Source: Lineus longissimus (taxonomy: Eukaryota; Nemertea; Pilidiophora; Heteronemertea; Lineidae). Taken from it: a stretch of DNA of 64,000 bases. The notes beneath the pieces were generated by a model, which saw nothing but the letters and a program-made list of their open reading frames with translations, ran no database searches and was not told where the DNA came from. The position numbers and the translations under genes are program-made. Positions within the stretch are counted from its first letter, which is position 1; each line of letters opens with the position of its first letter. Shown here in pieces: positions 8,522 through 15,788 of the stretch. The DNA lies in contig NC_088319.1 in assembly GCF_910592395.1 (NCBI RefSeq), positions 9,670,001-9,734,000 of the forward strand, read 5' to 3'.

Positions 8522-8839
8522 ATGGACGGAGAAAAAGATAACACAACAACTGAAATTACAACAACAGAAAAGCCAAAGAATCATAAAAGAGTTGAATGGG
8601 GTAAAAAATTAGGTCAGTTGAATAAAGGAAAGAAAAAAGTTAAAACAGATGATGACATTAAGCAAAGTTATTATTTGTCTACAAACTACTATCCTTTAAT
8701 ATTAATAAGTGGCATCACCTTAGCAGGTTTTGTTTGGTTCTATTCCAAAAAGGAGTCACCTATTGATCCTAGTGAAAAATTACATAATGATGTTAAAAAA
8801 CTTAAAGCTAAACAAAAATCTGAAAATATGATCTTATAA
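8522..8839 (+). CDS. Small single-pass membrane protein
   Basis: A 105-aa protein of no recognised family. The N-terminal 55 residues are polar, Thr- and Lys-rich (TTTEITTTEKPKNHK; KLGQLNKGKKKVK). A hydrophobic helix follows at about 58-76 (YPLILISGITLAGFVWFY), and then a short charged tail. The lysine-rich side before the helix and the acidic/lysine tail do not settle topology. The ATG follows AAATAAACAGAT. Its stop is 27 bases before the next start, and that gene also encodes a hydrophobic peptide. Together they look like a two-gene cluster ended by the hairpin at 9104. A role in the virion membrane or host entry machinery is conceivable but unsupported. Confidence 0.6.
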   Translation: MDGEKDNTTTEITTTEKPKNHKRVEWGKKLGQLNKGKKKVKTDDDIKQSYYLSTNYYPLILISGITLAGFVWFYSKKESPIDPSEKLHNDVKKLKAKQKSENMIL

Positions 8840-8866
8840 ATTTTTAAAAAATTTTACTATAAATAA

Positions 8867-9103
8867 ATGAGCACAATGATCGACACGAAAAATATTGGAA
8901 ACACAATTTACCATTCTGCAGTTTTAGCAGCACTTGTTGTTGGCTATGGAATGGCTGCTAAAAAGCTACTCAAGTCAAATATTGGAGATCCTAGTAAACC
9001 TGACTTGATGGAAGCATTGAAGCTAACTGGTGCTGTGTCACTTGCTATTATTACGAAAGGTTATCTGGAAAAGCAAGGATTGCCGAAGAACATCACTAAT
9101 TAA
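8867..9103 (+). CDS. Small hydrophobic protein, 78 aa
   Basis: Unknown family. Two hydrophobic stretches, at about 15-31 (HSAVLAALVVGYGMAA) and 49-63 (ALKLTGAVSLAIITKG), are separated by a short polar loop (KSNIGDPSKPDLME), consistent with a helical-hairpin membrane protein. The 29 bases up to and including the ATG are identical to those before the major capsid gene, which suggests the same expression class. A perfect 13-bp hairpin starts on the base after the stop. Membrane-active minor capsid peptides are known in related viruses, but nothing here proves that role. Confidence 0.6.
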   Translation: MSTMIDTKNIGNTIYHSAVLAALVVGYGMAAKKLLKSNIGDPSKPDLMEALKLTGAVSLAIITKGYLEKQGLPKNITN

Positions 9104-9130
9104 ACAGGGCTAGCAATTTGCTAGCCCTGT
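9104..9130 (+). terminator. Perfect 13-bp hairpin after the 78-aa gene
   Basis: Arms ACAGGGCTAGCAA and TTGCTAGCCCTGT flank a single base, begin on the base after the TAA and are followed by a T-tract. The left arm matches the post-polB hairpin except for one compensated base pair (C-G swapped to G-C), so pairing rather than sequence appears to be conserved. Confidence 0.65.
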
Positions 9131-9157
9131 TCAACAAAATTTTTTTTTAAAATAATC

Positions 9158-9179
9158 AATGTGCCAAAAATGGCACATT
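9158..9179. promoter_or_regulatory. Hairpin repeated near two promoters
   Basis: Arms AATGTGCCA and TGGCACATT with a four-base loop lie 37 bases upstream of the 9216 start. The inverted copy, with one base change, lies upstream of the major capsid gene at 5107-5128. It could be a protein-binding site controlling those promoters or a replication/packaging signal. Evidence is repetition and symmetry only. Confidence 0.45.
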
Positions 9180-9215
9180 CACATATTGAACAAGAAGAAA
9201 ATTTTTATAAAATAA

Positions 9216-9611
9216 ATGGCTGGCATGATTTTAACTACAATTTTTGGAGCAGTAGCTAATGCGACTGCTTTCGTTGGGGGCAATGCCATGTTCCACGCAT
9301 TTGATGCTAAGAATGCTGCAGAAGAGCGTAAAAGACATGATTTAGCAAGCGAAAAATTACAAAAGGAGTCAGCAACATGGTCACACAATAGAATTAAACA
9401 TCTTGATTTCCTTGCAGAACAACGCCAGAAAAAACATCAAGCACAATCAGACATGTTAGACATGAAAGACTCTATCCGCTATTATGACAGCATCCATCCT
9501 AAGCCAAATTTAACTCACTATTATAAACCTAGTCAGAGTCAGAAAAATTATGAACAAGCCTATATTGCAGGAAGTGTTATTGGATCAGCTGTTTTGTCAA
9601 AATTTATTTAA
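9216..9611 (+). CDS. Uncharacterised Polinton protein with hydrophobic ends and coiled coil
   Basis: A 131-aa protein. The first 25 residues are Gly/Ala-rich and hydrophobic (MILTTIFGAVANATAFVGG). A long charged helix follows at about 30-80 (KNAAEERKRHDLASEKLQKES; AEQRQKKHQAQSDMLDMK), and the last 18 residues are again hydrophobic (AYIAGSVIGSAVLSKF). This dumbbell layout recalls minor virion proteins that bridge membrane and capsid, but I cannot assign a family. The start sits in TATAAAATAAATGG. The next gene starts 5 bases after the stop, so 9216-12194 reads as one tightly packed cluster that includes the penton-like protein, in line with a structural role. Confidence 0.65.
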   Translation: MAGMILTTIFGAVANATAFVGGNAMFHAFDAKNAAEERKRHDLASEKLQKESATWSHNRIKHLDFLAEQRQKKHQAQSDMLDMKDSIRYYDSIHPKPNLTHYYKPSQSQKNYEQAYIAGSVIGSAVLSKFI

Positions 9612-9616
9612 AATAA

Positions 9617-11101
9617 ATGGCTGACTTCGTTAAAGAAGGTGACTTAGCAGATGGTGAAAAGATAGAATTGGAAGATGATTTAAATGATCAACAAGAGGCA
9701 AATGATATTCTTATGAATGAATTGACTGGAGATGTTTCACCTTCTAATGAAGATGATGTACGCAGTGTAATAATGGAAAGAAGAATGCAAATTCTTGAAC
9801 CAAAATTAGAAGAACAATATGGTAAATTTATAAGTTATATTGAAAGAGATTTACTAAAACCACATATTAAGTCTGAAAATGATACATATTACTATGTAGA
9901 AGGAGATAAAAAATTACAATTAACTTACAAAATTGATTATAAAGGTAGTAAAAGTGGTGATTTTAGACCAAAAGAGGCATTGGAAAAAAGTAAACAAAAA
10001 GCTTTAGCAATTAAATTTCTCAAACATTTTGAAGGAAAAGAAACAATATCACTTCCTGAAGGAACACCTAAAATAACTGGAGGTGTTCCTAAGTCAGGAA
10101 ATTTTCAAGAAAGATTGAATCAAGCAGCTGATGATCTGGATCCAGCTGGTGATTTAGGCTTAGGTGAATCAAATGTTGTACAGGTTCCTCTGGAACCTGA
10201 AGTTATTGTTACTGAAACTGACTACAACCTCTTCCAAGACACAAATATTGACACTGATGAAACAAATTTTATTGAAGTTGAACCTGAGACAGACATATCC
10301 AATGTTCAAACACATATTTTTGATGAAACAGGCAAACCTATGAAAACAAATAATTCTAAATTAGATGATGCTATTGAATACATCAGACGTAAGTTACGTG
10401 GCATTAGGGGAAAATATAGACTGATACGTAAGAGAATAATGGATAAAATAAACACATTGAAACAAAGTGATGATATTGAAATGGAACCATTAATTGAGAC
10501 AGAGTACAATGTTTTGTACAAGGCTAATGAAGAAGAAGTTGAAATTGTTGAACAACTTAAAAAAGACACTAGGAATATAGCTAAACAAACAGCTTACAAT
10601 TTTAAAGATCAAGTCAATGATACAAGTAAATCCTTAGGAGACAGACTTGACGCTTTATTCAAATTGAAAGGTTTTAAACTTGCTACTATTGTTAGTGCAG
10701 TTATTATAGCGTTGTCTGCCATTGGTGGAACTATAGGTTCTTTAGTAAAACCAAGTAAACCTTCTAAGTCAGTTAAACCTGATACACCTGGAAGACCTGA
10801 TAGACCTAGTAAACCTATAGGACCTAGCAAACCTCCTAGTGAAATTACACAAGGTTTGATCAAATTTAAAAATTGGTTACTTTCTTTAGGTAAAAAAGCT
10901 TTAGTCGCTTTGCCTGGAATTTTAGGCTCCATTGTGTCTACTATCTTAAAAGCAGCTGCTAGTGTTGTAGGATTTTTAGCAGAGCATTTGATTATTATGG
11001 TCGCTGTCACTATTTTAGTTATTGTTCAAGTATTATCAACCAATATAGGAAGCATTAAACAAAAAGCACATAAAATTTCTTCTAAAATAAATGAACGTTA
11101 G
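9617..11101 (+). CDS. Large membrane protein with Pro/Lys-rich linker
   Basis: A 494-aa protein of unrecognised family. Residues 1-60 are strongly acidic, and 60-140 look like a compact domain (EEQYGKFISYIERDLLKPHI; YYYVEGDKKLQLTYKIDYKG). Residues 140-235 are low-complexity and Pro/Asp/Glu-rich. Residues 245-285 form a basic helix (RRKLRGIRGKYRLIRKRIMDK). A hydrophobic segment at about 355-377 is followed by a KPSKP-type proline/lysine repeat at 378-408 and hydrophobic stretches at about 428-473. The C-terminus is basic. Its last 11 bases overlap the start of the penton-like gene in another frame, with the shared start motif inside this coding sequence. A virion surface or spike-associated protein is possible. 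Confidence 0.7.
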   Translation: MADFVKEGDLADGEKIELEDDLNDQQEANDILMNELTGDVSPSNEDDVRSVIMERRMQILEPKLEEQYGKFISYIERDLLKPHIKSENDTYYYVEGDKKLQLTYKIDYKGSKSGDFRPKEALEKSKQKALAIKFLKHFEGKETISLPEGTPKITGGVPKSGNFQERLNQAADDLDPAGDLGLGESNVVQVPLEPEVIVTETDYNLFQDTNIDTDETNFIEVEPETDISNVQTHIFDETGKPMKTNNSKLDDAIEYIRRKLRGIRGKYRLIRKRIMDKINTLKQSDDIEMEPLIETEYNVLYKANEEEVEIVEQLKKDTRNIAKQTAYNFKDQVNDTSKSLGDRLDALFKLKGFKLATIVSAVIIALSAIGGTIGSLVKPSKPSKSVKPDTPGRPDRPSKPIGPSKPPSEITQGLIKFKNWLLSLGKKALVALPGILGSIVSTILKAAASVVGFLAEHLIIMVAVTILVIVQVLSTNIGSIKQKAHKISSKINER

Positions 11102-11780
11102 ATTTCATGATGTATTAAGGATTCTACTTCCAGTGAGTATTCAGTCATATGAAACCGTGCAGGTTAAAAAGGCTATTATTCCTATGACTTACTATAATTT
11201 TTCAAGGGAATTACATAATCACTATTTACGATTTGCGACTGTTGTTGATGGGGCCTATACAAATCAAGACTTGATCACTATTCCCAACGGATTTTATACT
11301 CCAGCTACTTATAATAAAGCAGTACAGGAAGCGCTGAGTGAAAAAGGACATGCTGATAAATTTGAGTTAACTTATTTACCCAGTGAAGGTAAAATTAAAA
11401 TTAAAGTCGAGCCACCATTTGCTGTAGTTCTCCATAAAGAACTAGGTGAAATATTTGGAATGACTTTTGAAGACAATACCTTTATAAGATCAGAAATTAC
11501 TGGTAATAAACCTTGTAAACTCCTACCCTATCATGAGTATAGAATTTCTTGCAGTATTGTTGATACTCATAAAAATTTAGTGAATGGAAAGCGCAGTGAT
11601 CTTATTACTTCATTTGTTCCCAAGGGTAAATATTATGGAGATATTCATGAATATACCTCCCTTCAAAAAGTAAAGATCGCAAAGCACGATCATACTAGTA
11701 TTGAACTACAGGTCAAAGATCAGAATGATGACCCCATTGAATTTTTAACTCCAGTTTCAATTGATTTACGATTAGAATAA
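11091..11780 (+). CDS. Penton-like minor capsid protein (Polinton PY)
   Basis: A 229-aa protein with the length and sequence style of Polinton minor capsid proteins, single jelly-roll pentamers at icosahedral vertices. Features matching the family as I know it are an N-terminal strand block (VQVKKAIIPMTYYNF), then ITIPNGFYTPATYNKAVQEA near 62-80, a strand pair around KIKIKVEPPFAVVLHKELGEIFGM, and a C-terminal series ending GDIHEYTSLQKVKIAKHDHTS then IELQVKDQNDDPIEFLTPVS. The start overlaps the 3' end of the 494-aa gene, with AAATAAATG inside the upstream frame. The gene at 11781 begins on the base after its stop. No membrane segment is predicted. Confidence 0.75.
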   Translation: MNVRFHDVLRILLPVSIQSYETVQVKKAIIPMTYYNFSRELHNHYLRFATVVDGAYTNQDLITIPNGFYTPATYNKAVQEALSEKGHADKFELTYLPSEGKIKIKVEPPFAVVLHKELGEIFGMTFEDNTFIRSEITGNKPCKLLPYHEYRISCSIVDTHKNLVNGKRSDLITSFVPKGKYYGDIHEYTSLQKVKIAKHDHTSIELQVKDQNDDPIEFLTPVSIDLRLE

Positions 11781-12194
11781 ATGGATGATGCTGAACAATT
11801 TAGACTTGAAAAAATTAAAGAAAAAATTACTGAATTAGAGCTTAATATTGAAAAAAGAAAAAAATTAAATAAAAATTATAAAAAAGCTAGTCAAATCTTA
11901 CACGGTTGTGAAATTGGTATGTATATTACCAGTGTCACAGTCGCATCAATTGGAGCTGCGACAGTGATTGGAAATGTCATCAGTATTCCAATTTCCGCTA
12001 TCTGTACACTCCTAGGATTGGTTGGAAAAATTGTAGTTCCTAAATTAAGGAAAAAGGAGAAAAAACATTTAGATATTTTAATTAAGAAAAAAGCATGCTT
12101 ACGGAGTGTCGATAATTTACTTTCCAGATTCATGGATAATGGCACTATTTCTGCGAGTGAATTTGAGCTCATCCTAGAATCCGAAATGACATGA
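11781..12194 (+). CDS. Conserved Polinton coiled-coil/membrane protein
   Basis: A 137-aa protein starting immediately after the penton-like stop, with AGAATAAATGG at the start. Residues 5-40 are a charged coiled coil (KEKITELELNIEKRKKLNKNY). About 47-92 is hydrophobic with small residues (IGMYITSVTVASIGAATVIG; ISAICTLLGLVGKIVV). The tail has the pattern KKHLDILIKKKACLRSVDNL then DNGTISASEFELIL. From memory, the KH..I..L..KL.S(I/V) plus DG.IS..EF..IL tail recurs in a small protein common to many animal Polintons, of unknown function. It closes the 9216-12194 cluster, which is followed by a hairpin. Confidence 0.65.
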   Translation: MDDAEQFRLEKIKEKITELELNIEKRKKLNKNYKKASQILHGCEIGMYITSVTVASIGAATVIGNVISIPISAICTLLGLVGKIVVPKLRKKEKKHLDILIKKKACLRSVDNLLSRFMDNGTISASEFELILESEMT

Positions 12195-12261
12195 CTTTCA
12201 TCTGAGATAATCAGTTTGGGCTGTAAAGCGAGTCACACAAAAGTAGTGTGGGGTGAGTAAA

Positions 12262-12286
12262 TTTATAAGCTTTTAAGCTTATAAAA
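12262..12286. terminator. 11-bp hairpin at convergent gene ends
   Basis: Arms TTTATAAGCTT and AAGCTTATAAA flank two bases (boundaries plus or minus one base). The hairpin overlaps the stop of the minus-strand gene ending at 12279 and lies about 70 bases after the plus-strand cluster that ends at 12194, so it could serve both directions. Confidence 0.5.
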
Positions 12287-12572
12287 TTACATCAATCGTG
12301 ACTGTGTCAAGATTTACTAATCCATCTTTGTAATATCTTAAGTCTATGATAGAAACATCTAGCCATGGATTATAACACACATGTCCATACATGTGATTTT
12401 TAATCAACTTTCTTTTGTGCTCCATTAGACAAGTGTAATTCATTGGAAAGTCTGTGACATTCACGAGCGGAGTGAGAGTATTTCTAGGTAAAAAATTAAT
12501 TCCTGTCAAAATGACATTTCCAGTCATTGACAAGCATAGTACACCCATGAGAGCTTTCACAGTTTTGTTCAT
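12279..12572 (-). CDS. Small secreted or membrane-anchored protein, 97 aa
   Basis: No family recognised. Residues about 7-26 are hydrophobic after a short basic N-terminus (MNKTVKALMGVLCLSMTG), which reads as a signal peptide or signal anchor. The remaining 70 residues are polar and contain NYTC and NVTD glycosylation-type sequons and cysteines, consistent with an extracellular or luminal domain. The ATG is preceded by ATAAAATG, close to the element's start motif. It lies 44 bases after the minus-strand gene at 12617-12916, so both are probably transcribed leftward together. One of the GAGCG-AG-GAG motifs found elsewhere in the element lies inside this frame (12463-12478). Confidence 0.55.
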   Translation of the reverse strand: MNKTVKALMGVLCLSMTGNVILTGINFLPRNTLTPLVNVTDFPMNYTCLMEHKRKLIKNHMYGHVCYNPWLDVSIIDLRYYKDGLVNLDTVTIDVIL

Positions 12573-12616
12573 TTTATGATGTTTTTATTTTCTTTAAATA
12601 TAGGATTAGTAGAAAA

Positions 12617-12916
12617 TTATTCCAAGAGGTTAAATCCATAAAACTTTTTACCCTGTTTTGTTTCCTTGACTCCTGTGAATCTTATATAATTGTGATCAAG
12701 ATTTATTTTTTGTTTGATGACACTCGTCGCCCACACTGTCAACTCTTTAGATTCTGAGTCTTCAAGTTCAAGCAGTGTTGATTCTCCTATTTTTGTACTT
12801 ATATTTCTGAATGAGTTAATTCTATACCATGTGTTCACTGGAAGATCTTTAAATTTTAGATAATCTGTTGACTCTGTGACTCTTGATTCAAGTTCTTCGT
12901 TTGACGGAAAGTTCAT
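12617..12916 (-). CDS. Small OB-fold-like protein, possible ssDNA-binding protein
   Basis: A 99-aa protein. The middle and end follow a pattern I associate with small OB-fold-like proteins in Polintons and other invertebrate mobile elements. These are LPVNTWYRINSFRNISTKIG at 25-44, then an alternating hydrophobic strand (STLLELEDSESKELTVWAT), then YIRFTGVKETKQGKKFYGFN near the C-terminus. That would suit a single-stranded DNA-binding role beside a protein-primed polymerase, but no residue proves it. AAATAAAATG precedes the start. It is the rightmost gene of the element, and the low-complexity repeat array begins just beyond it. Confidence 0.5.
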   Translation of the reverse strand: MNFPSNEELESRVTESTDYLKFKDLPVNTWYRINSFRNISTKIGESTLLELEDSESKELTVWATSVIKQKINLDHNYIRFTGVKETKQGKKFYGFNLLE

Positions 12917-12952
12917 TTTATTTACAAGAAAATAATTTATGTTAAATAGACG

Positions 12953-13110
12953 TTTTGATAATTTTGATAATTTTGATAATTTTGATAATTTTGGTAAATT
13001 TTGTCAATTTTGATAATTTTGATAATTTTGATGATTTTGATAATTTTAATAATTTTGATAATTTTGATAATTTTGATAATTTTGGTAATTTTGATAATTT
13101 TGTAATATTT
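12953..13110. repeat. TTTTGATAA 9-bp tandem repeats
   Basis: Roughly 15 imperfect copies of TTTTGATAA lie between the last Polinton gene and the PGD exon. The open frames across it on both strands are artefacts of a 9-bp repeat without stops. Tandem repeats near Polinton ends are common, so this may be part of the terminal region. Confidence 0.85.
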
Positions 13111-13436
13111 GAACAATTTGGTCAATTTGGACGATTTTGTGACTTGACTGAGAAATGACTGGAAACTATTTAGACTAGGATTTGACTGAGACTCTTTTGT
13201 GAACGTGTTGACTGGGATTTGACTTGGAGATTTTGACTGGGATTTGACTCTGAGTTAGAATACCCATTATTACACTACTGACCACTCAGCCGAGACATTG
13301 ACAGTGGTTGTAGAAGGTTGGGTTCTCACTTGCCAAAAGCTCCCCTCCCAACAAACTACAAAAGCAATCATTAGTTCCCTAGCAAATATGTTAGTATTGT
13401 AGGCACCGATTTCAAAGTCTCTTTCACATATCTCAG
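13111..13436. other. Polinton right border zone and PGD intron end
   Basis: No gene. At 13141-13262 there are three imperfect copies of an approximately 23-bp motif containing GACTGGGATTTGACT. The rest is unremarkable sequence ending in the acceptor CACATATCTCAG at 13425-13436. The element boundary falls somewhere here but cannot be fixed without the left terminal repeat. Confidence 0.5.
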
Positions 13437-13570
13437 GCACTCTATGCTTCCAAGATCATCTCCTTTGCTCAGGGATTCATGCTCATGAAACAAGCAGCCA
13501 AGGAATTCAACTGGACATTGAACTACGGTGCCATTGCTTTGATGTGGATGGGTGGGTCGATTATCAAGAG
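13437..13570 (+). CDS. PGD: PGD (6-phosphogluconate dehydrogenase), internal exon
   Basis: This 134-bp exon between a CAG acceptor and a GTGAGA donor encodes a highly conserved part of the C-terminal domain of 6-phosphogluconate dehydrogenase: [19 protein letters not shown], then [20 protein letters not shown]. It ends two bases into a codon, and the next exon supplies the third. PGD is the cytosolic, NADP-dependent oxidative decarboxylase of the pentose phosphate pathway, which makes ribulose 5-phosphate and NADPH. Upstream exons, including the NADP-binding domain, lie left of the window beyond the Polinton. The following intron is 12.3 kb because of mobile elements. The frame is intact. Confidence 0.95.
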
Positions 13571-13743
13571 GTGAGAAAAGAGACTCTGGAGCTCAGGTTT
13601 ACTCCGAGGAATTTTTGAACAGTGTTTCAATATTCTTGTGCGAGGAATATATTGTCACATAGTCATACAAGAACCAGTTCCCTGTCTGCACCTGAGACCA
13701 CCAATTAGAACCCCTTAGCTCCTGCTTGTCGTCTGTTTTTAAA

Positions 13744-14144
13744 GGGACTCCGAAGTGGCAGTATCTAAAACCGCATACCACATACCACATACCCACATAC
13801 CCACATAACCACATGCCAATTTTTTCCAGTTGGGGCTATCCAATGACGGCGCCACCGCCATTAACTTATTTTAAAGGGGAAGTCTATGGTTAAAGGGGAA
13901 ATTTGTCGATATTTCCACGATATTTCCCTTTAACACTAGACAGTGACGGTGGCGCCCTCTATGATTCGAATATCACCATATCCCCCTTTATATCGACAGA
14001 TATTCCCATTTGGCACAGTACCACATCCGGTGGAAATATCGACAAATTCCCCCTTTAAAAACAGACTTCCCCTTTAACATAAGTTACTCACGGTGGCGCC
14101 CTTTAAGGTCGAAAGATCGACAGATTTTCCTTTAACAATATTTG
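13744..14144. mobile_element. Left half of an inverted-repeat (MITE-like) element split by the BEL insertion
   Basis: Sequence 13744-13850 is the inverted partner of 22983-23080. Both contain CAGTATCTAAAACC, the CATACCACAT series and TTTTTTCCAG-TGGGG-ATCCAATGACGG. Inside, 13872-13920 and 14030-14075 form a second inverted pair (GGGGAAGTCT; ATATCGACAAATT). With the BEL element removed it is about 0.5 kb and has no coding capacity. Confidence 0.7.
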
Positions 14145-14337
14145 TGTTCTGTAGGGACTGTATATTGATATAACTCCTCAACCTCTTAAACAAAACAACG
14201 TTTATTTCTCCTTGCTTGCTACAAAATCAATCAAACTTTACAAATGTTCATCGCACGTGCTCTCATATCTTAACTCCTCGCCATTACTCGTTGTTGTCGT
14301 CGTTACACATACAACCGTCTCAACCAAATACACAACA
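14145..14337 (-). repeat. 3' LTR of BEL element
   Basis: 193 bp, matching 22770-22962 at every base I compared. On the minus strand it follows the polypurine tract. The LTR starts TGTTCTGTAGGGACTG on the + strand and ends ACACAACA. Confidence 0.95.
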
Positions 14338-14346
14338 CTCCCCCCT
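14338..14346 (-). promoter_or_regulatory. Polypurine tract of BEL element
   Basis: On the minus strand AGGGGGGAG directly abuts the 3' LTR, the expected primer site for plus-strand DNA synthesis. Confidence 0.7.
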
Positions 14347-15788
14347 GAAAATCGAGGAGGCGAGATTTTCAATAACACAATGAACCTAACCCGCCGTAAG
14401 GCTTAATTCTGAGAAATGTATGCTGAACACAATAGCTCCAAAATGCAAGACCTAGCATGGTTTATGCCTGTTTCGCCTATTCCTGTTTCGCCTATTCCTG
14501 TTTCGCCTACAAAATTCCTGTTTCGCCTATTCCTGATTCGCCTATTCCTGTTCCGCCTATTCCTGTTCCGCCTATTCCTTTTTCGCCTATTTCCTGTTTG
14601 GCCTATTTCCTGTTTGGCCTATTTCCTGTTTCGTCTATTCCTGTTTCGCCTACTTTCCAGTACCCCTACAATAAATCGACTCTCCCACGGGGAACCTTAG
14701 GGATGCATGTCCATTTTATGGGGAAAATGTGAGGGGACAATTGGATGATGTTAACGATGTGATGACAATTTGACTAATCAAATGCCATCAACTTTGTTAA
14801 CAAACCATACCATGACCGTTTTGAAAGAGTCACCTTGAAAGTGGGGATAGTCCGGGACTTATTTGACCATAGGACCATAGGACCATACTGACACACAGTA
14901 AAAACTAATAGATTAAGTAGAGTAAAGCAGTCGTTTATTTTATGAAAACTGAATTCATGAGTTTTTGAAAAAATACATAATATTGTACATTCTCATAATT
15001 ATTTGATCAAAATCAGCTGTAAAACCCATGTCATAATATACATGTAGGTATATAAAGTCAAACAAGGTGGAAAATACATATCATGATATTATGTCAGACA
15101 ATGTAACTGATGGCATCAACGTAACTCATTATGTCCCTCTCGCCATTGACGTCTTGTTCTTTGAGGCGTAACATGCGTTCGTCAATGCGTACATATGTGG
15201 CTCTCCTCGGGTTTGGTCGGTCAGTAAGGGACGGTTCATATTCCTACGTCTGTGGGGAGGTTAGCAATACATTTGAATAGGCGAAACAGGAATAGGCTAA
15301 ACAGGAATTAGGCGAAACAGGAATAGGCGAAGCAGGAATTAGGCGAAACATGAATAGGCGAAACAGGAATTAGGCGAAACAGGAATTAGGCGAAACAGGA
15401 ATAGGCGAAACAGGAATAGGCGGAACAGGAATAGGCGAAACAGGAATACACCCCTAGCATACATAAGTAAACAACTACACCTAATTCTATACCCTATAGA
15501 ATATACCGTCAAATAACTCAAATACACATAATGACAAATCTAATGCTAAGAGTATTCCCCCCATTTACCAACCTGGGAAATGTAAATTACAACCTTCTGG
15601 TAAGAAACTCTGATGATGATATACCTAGTAATAGTAATAATAGTATACTAATACATGTAATCAAAATGTTAAGAATTTTGACCCCTTGATAGAGATTTGG
15701 CAATCAGTTGACATGCATGTATCTGACAACTACGACTGAGTAACCAAAACTCAACTCCAATTCTTGTATGTCACTCTGGATTAAATGT
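14347..15788 (-). other. BEL 3' non-coding region with inverted minisatellite arrays
   Basis: No gene is found between the integrase stop and the polypurine tract. The region holds two arrays of a 15-bp unit (CCTGTTTCGCCTATT and variants), at 14465-14655 and, in inverted orientation, at 15270-15448. They could fold into a long stem with a loop of about 600 bases. The remaining sequence is unremarkable. Apparent open frames here only translate the 15-bp repeat. Confidence 0.75.

Larger units (their letters stand above)
1..13270. mobile_element. Polinton/Maverick (adintovirus-like) element, left end outside window
   Basis: A contiguous AT-rich block carries the Polinton core set: family B DNA polymerase, RVE integrase, major capsid protein, packaging ATPase and penton-like minor capsid protein. 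Smaller membrane, coiled-coil and zinc-ribbon genes lie between them. No adenovirus-type maturation protease is recognisable here, so it is either absent or left of the window. Every visible frame is intact, which argues for a recent or still functional copy. The block sits in a PGD intron just before the exon at 13437. The right border is only approximate, because the partner terminal inverted repeat lies outside the window. Known Polintons replicate with their own protein-primed polymerase, integrate with 6-bp target duplications and are proposed to form virions. Confidence 0.9.

Noticed and set aside
12937-13158. Open frames on both strands of 62-67 codons
   Set aside because: They only translate the stop-free 9-bp TTTTGATAA repeat.
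14416-14732. Frames rich in Pro-Val-Ser or Leu-Phe-Arg repeats
   Set aside because: Product of the 15-bp minisatellite in the BEL 3' region; no start context or domain.
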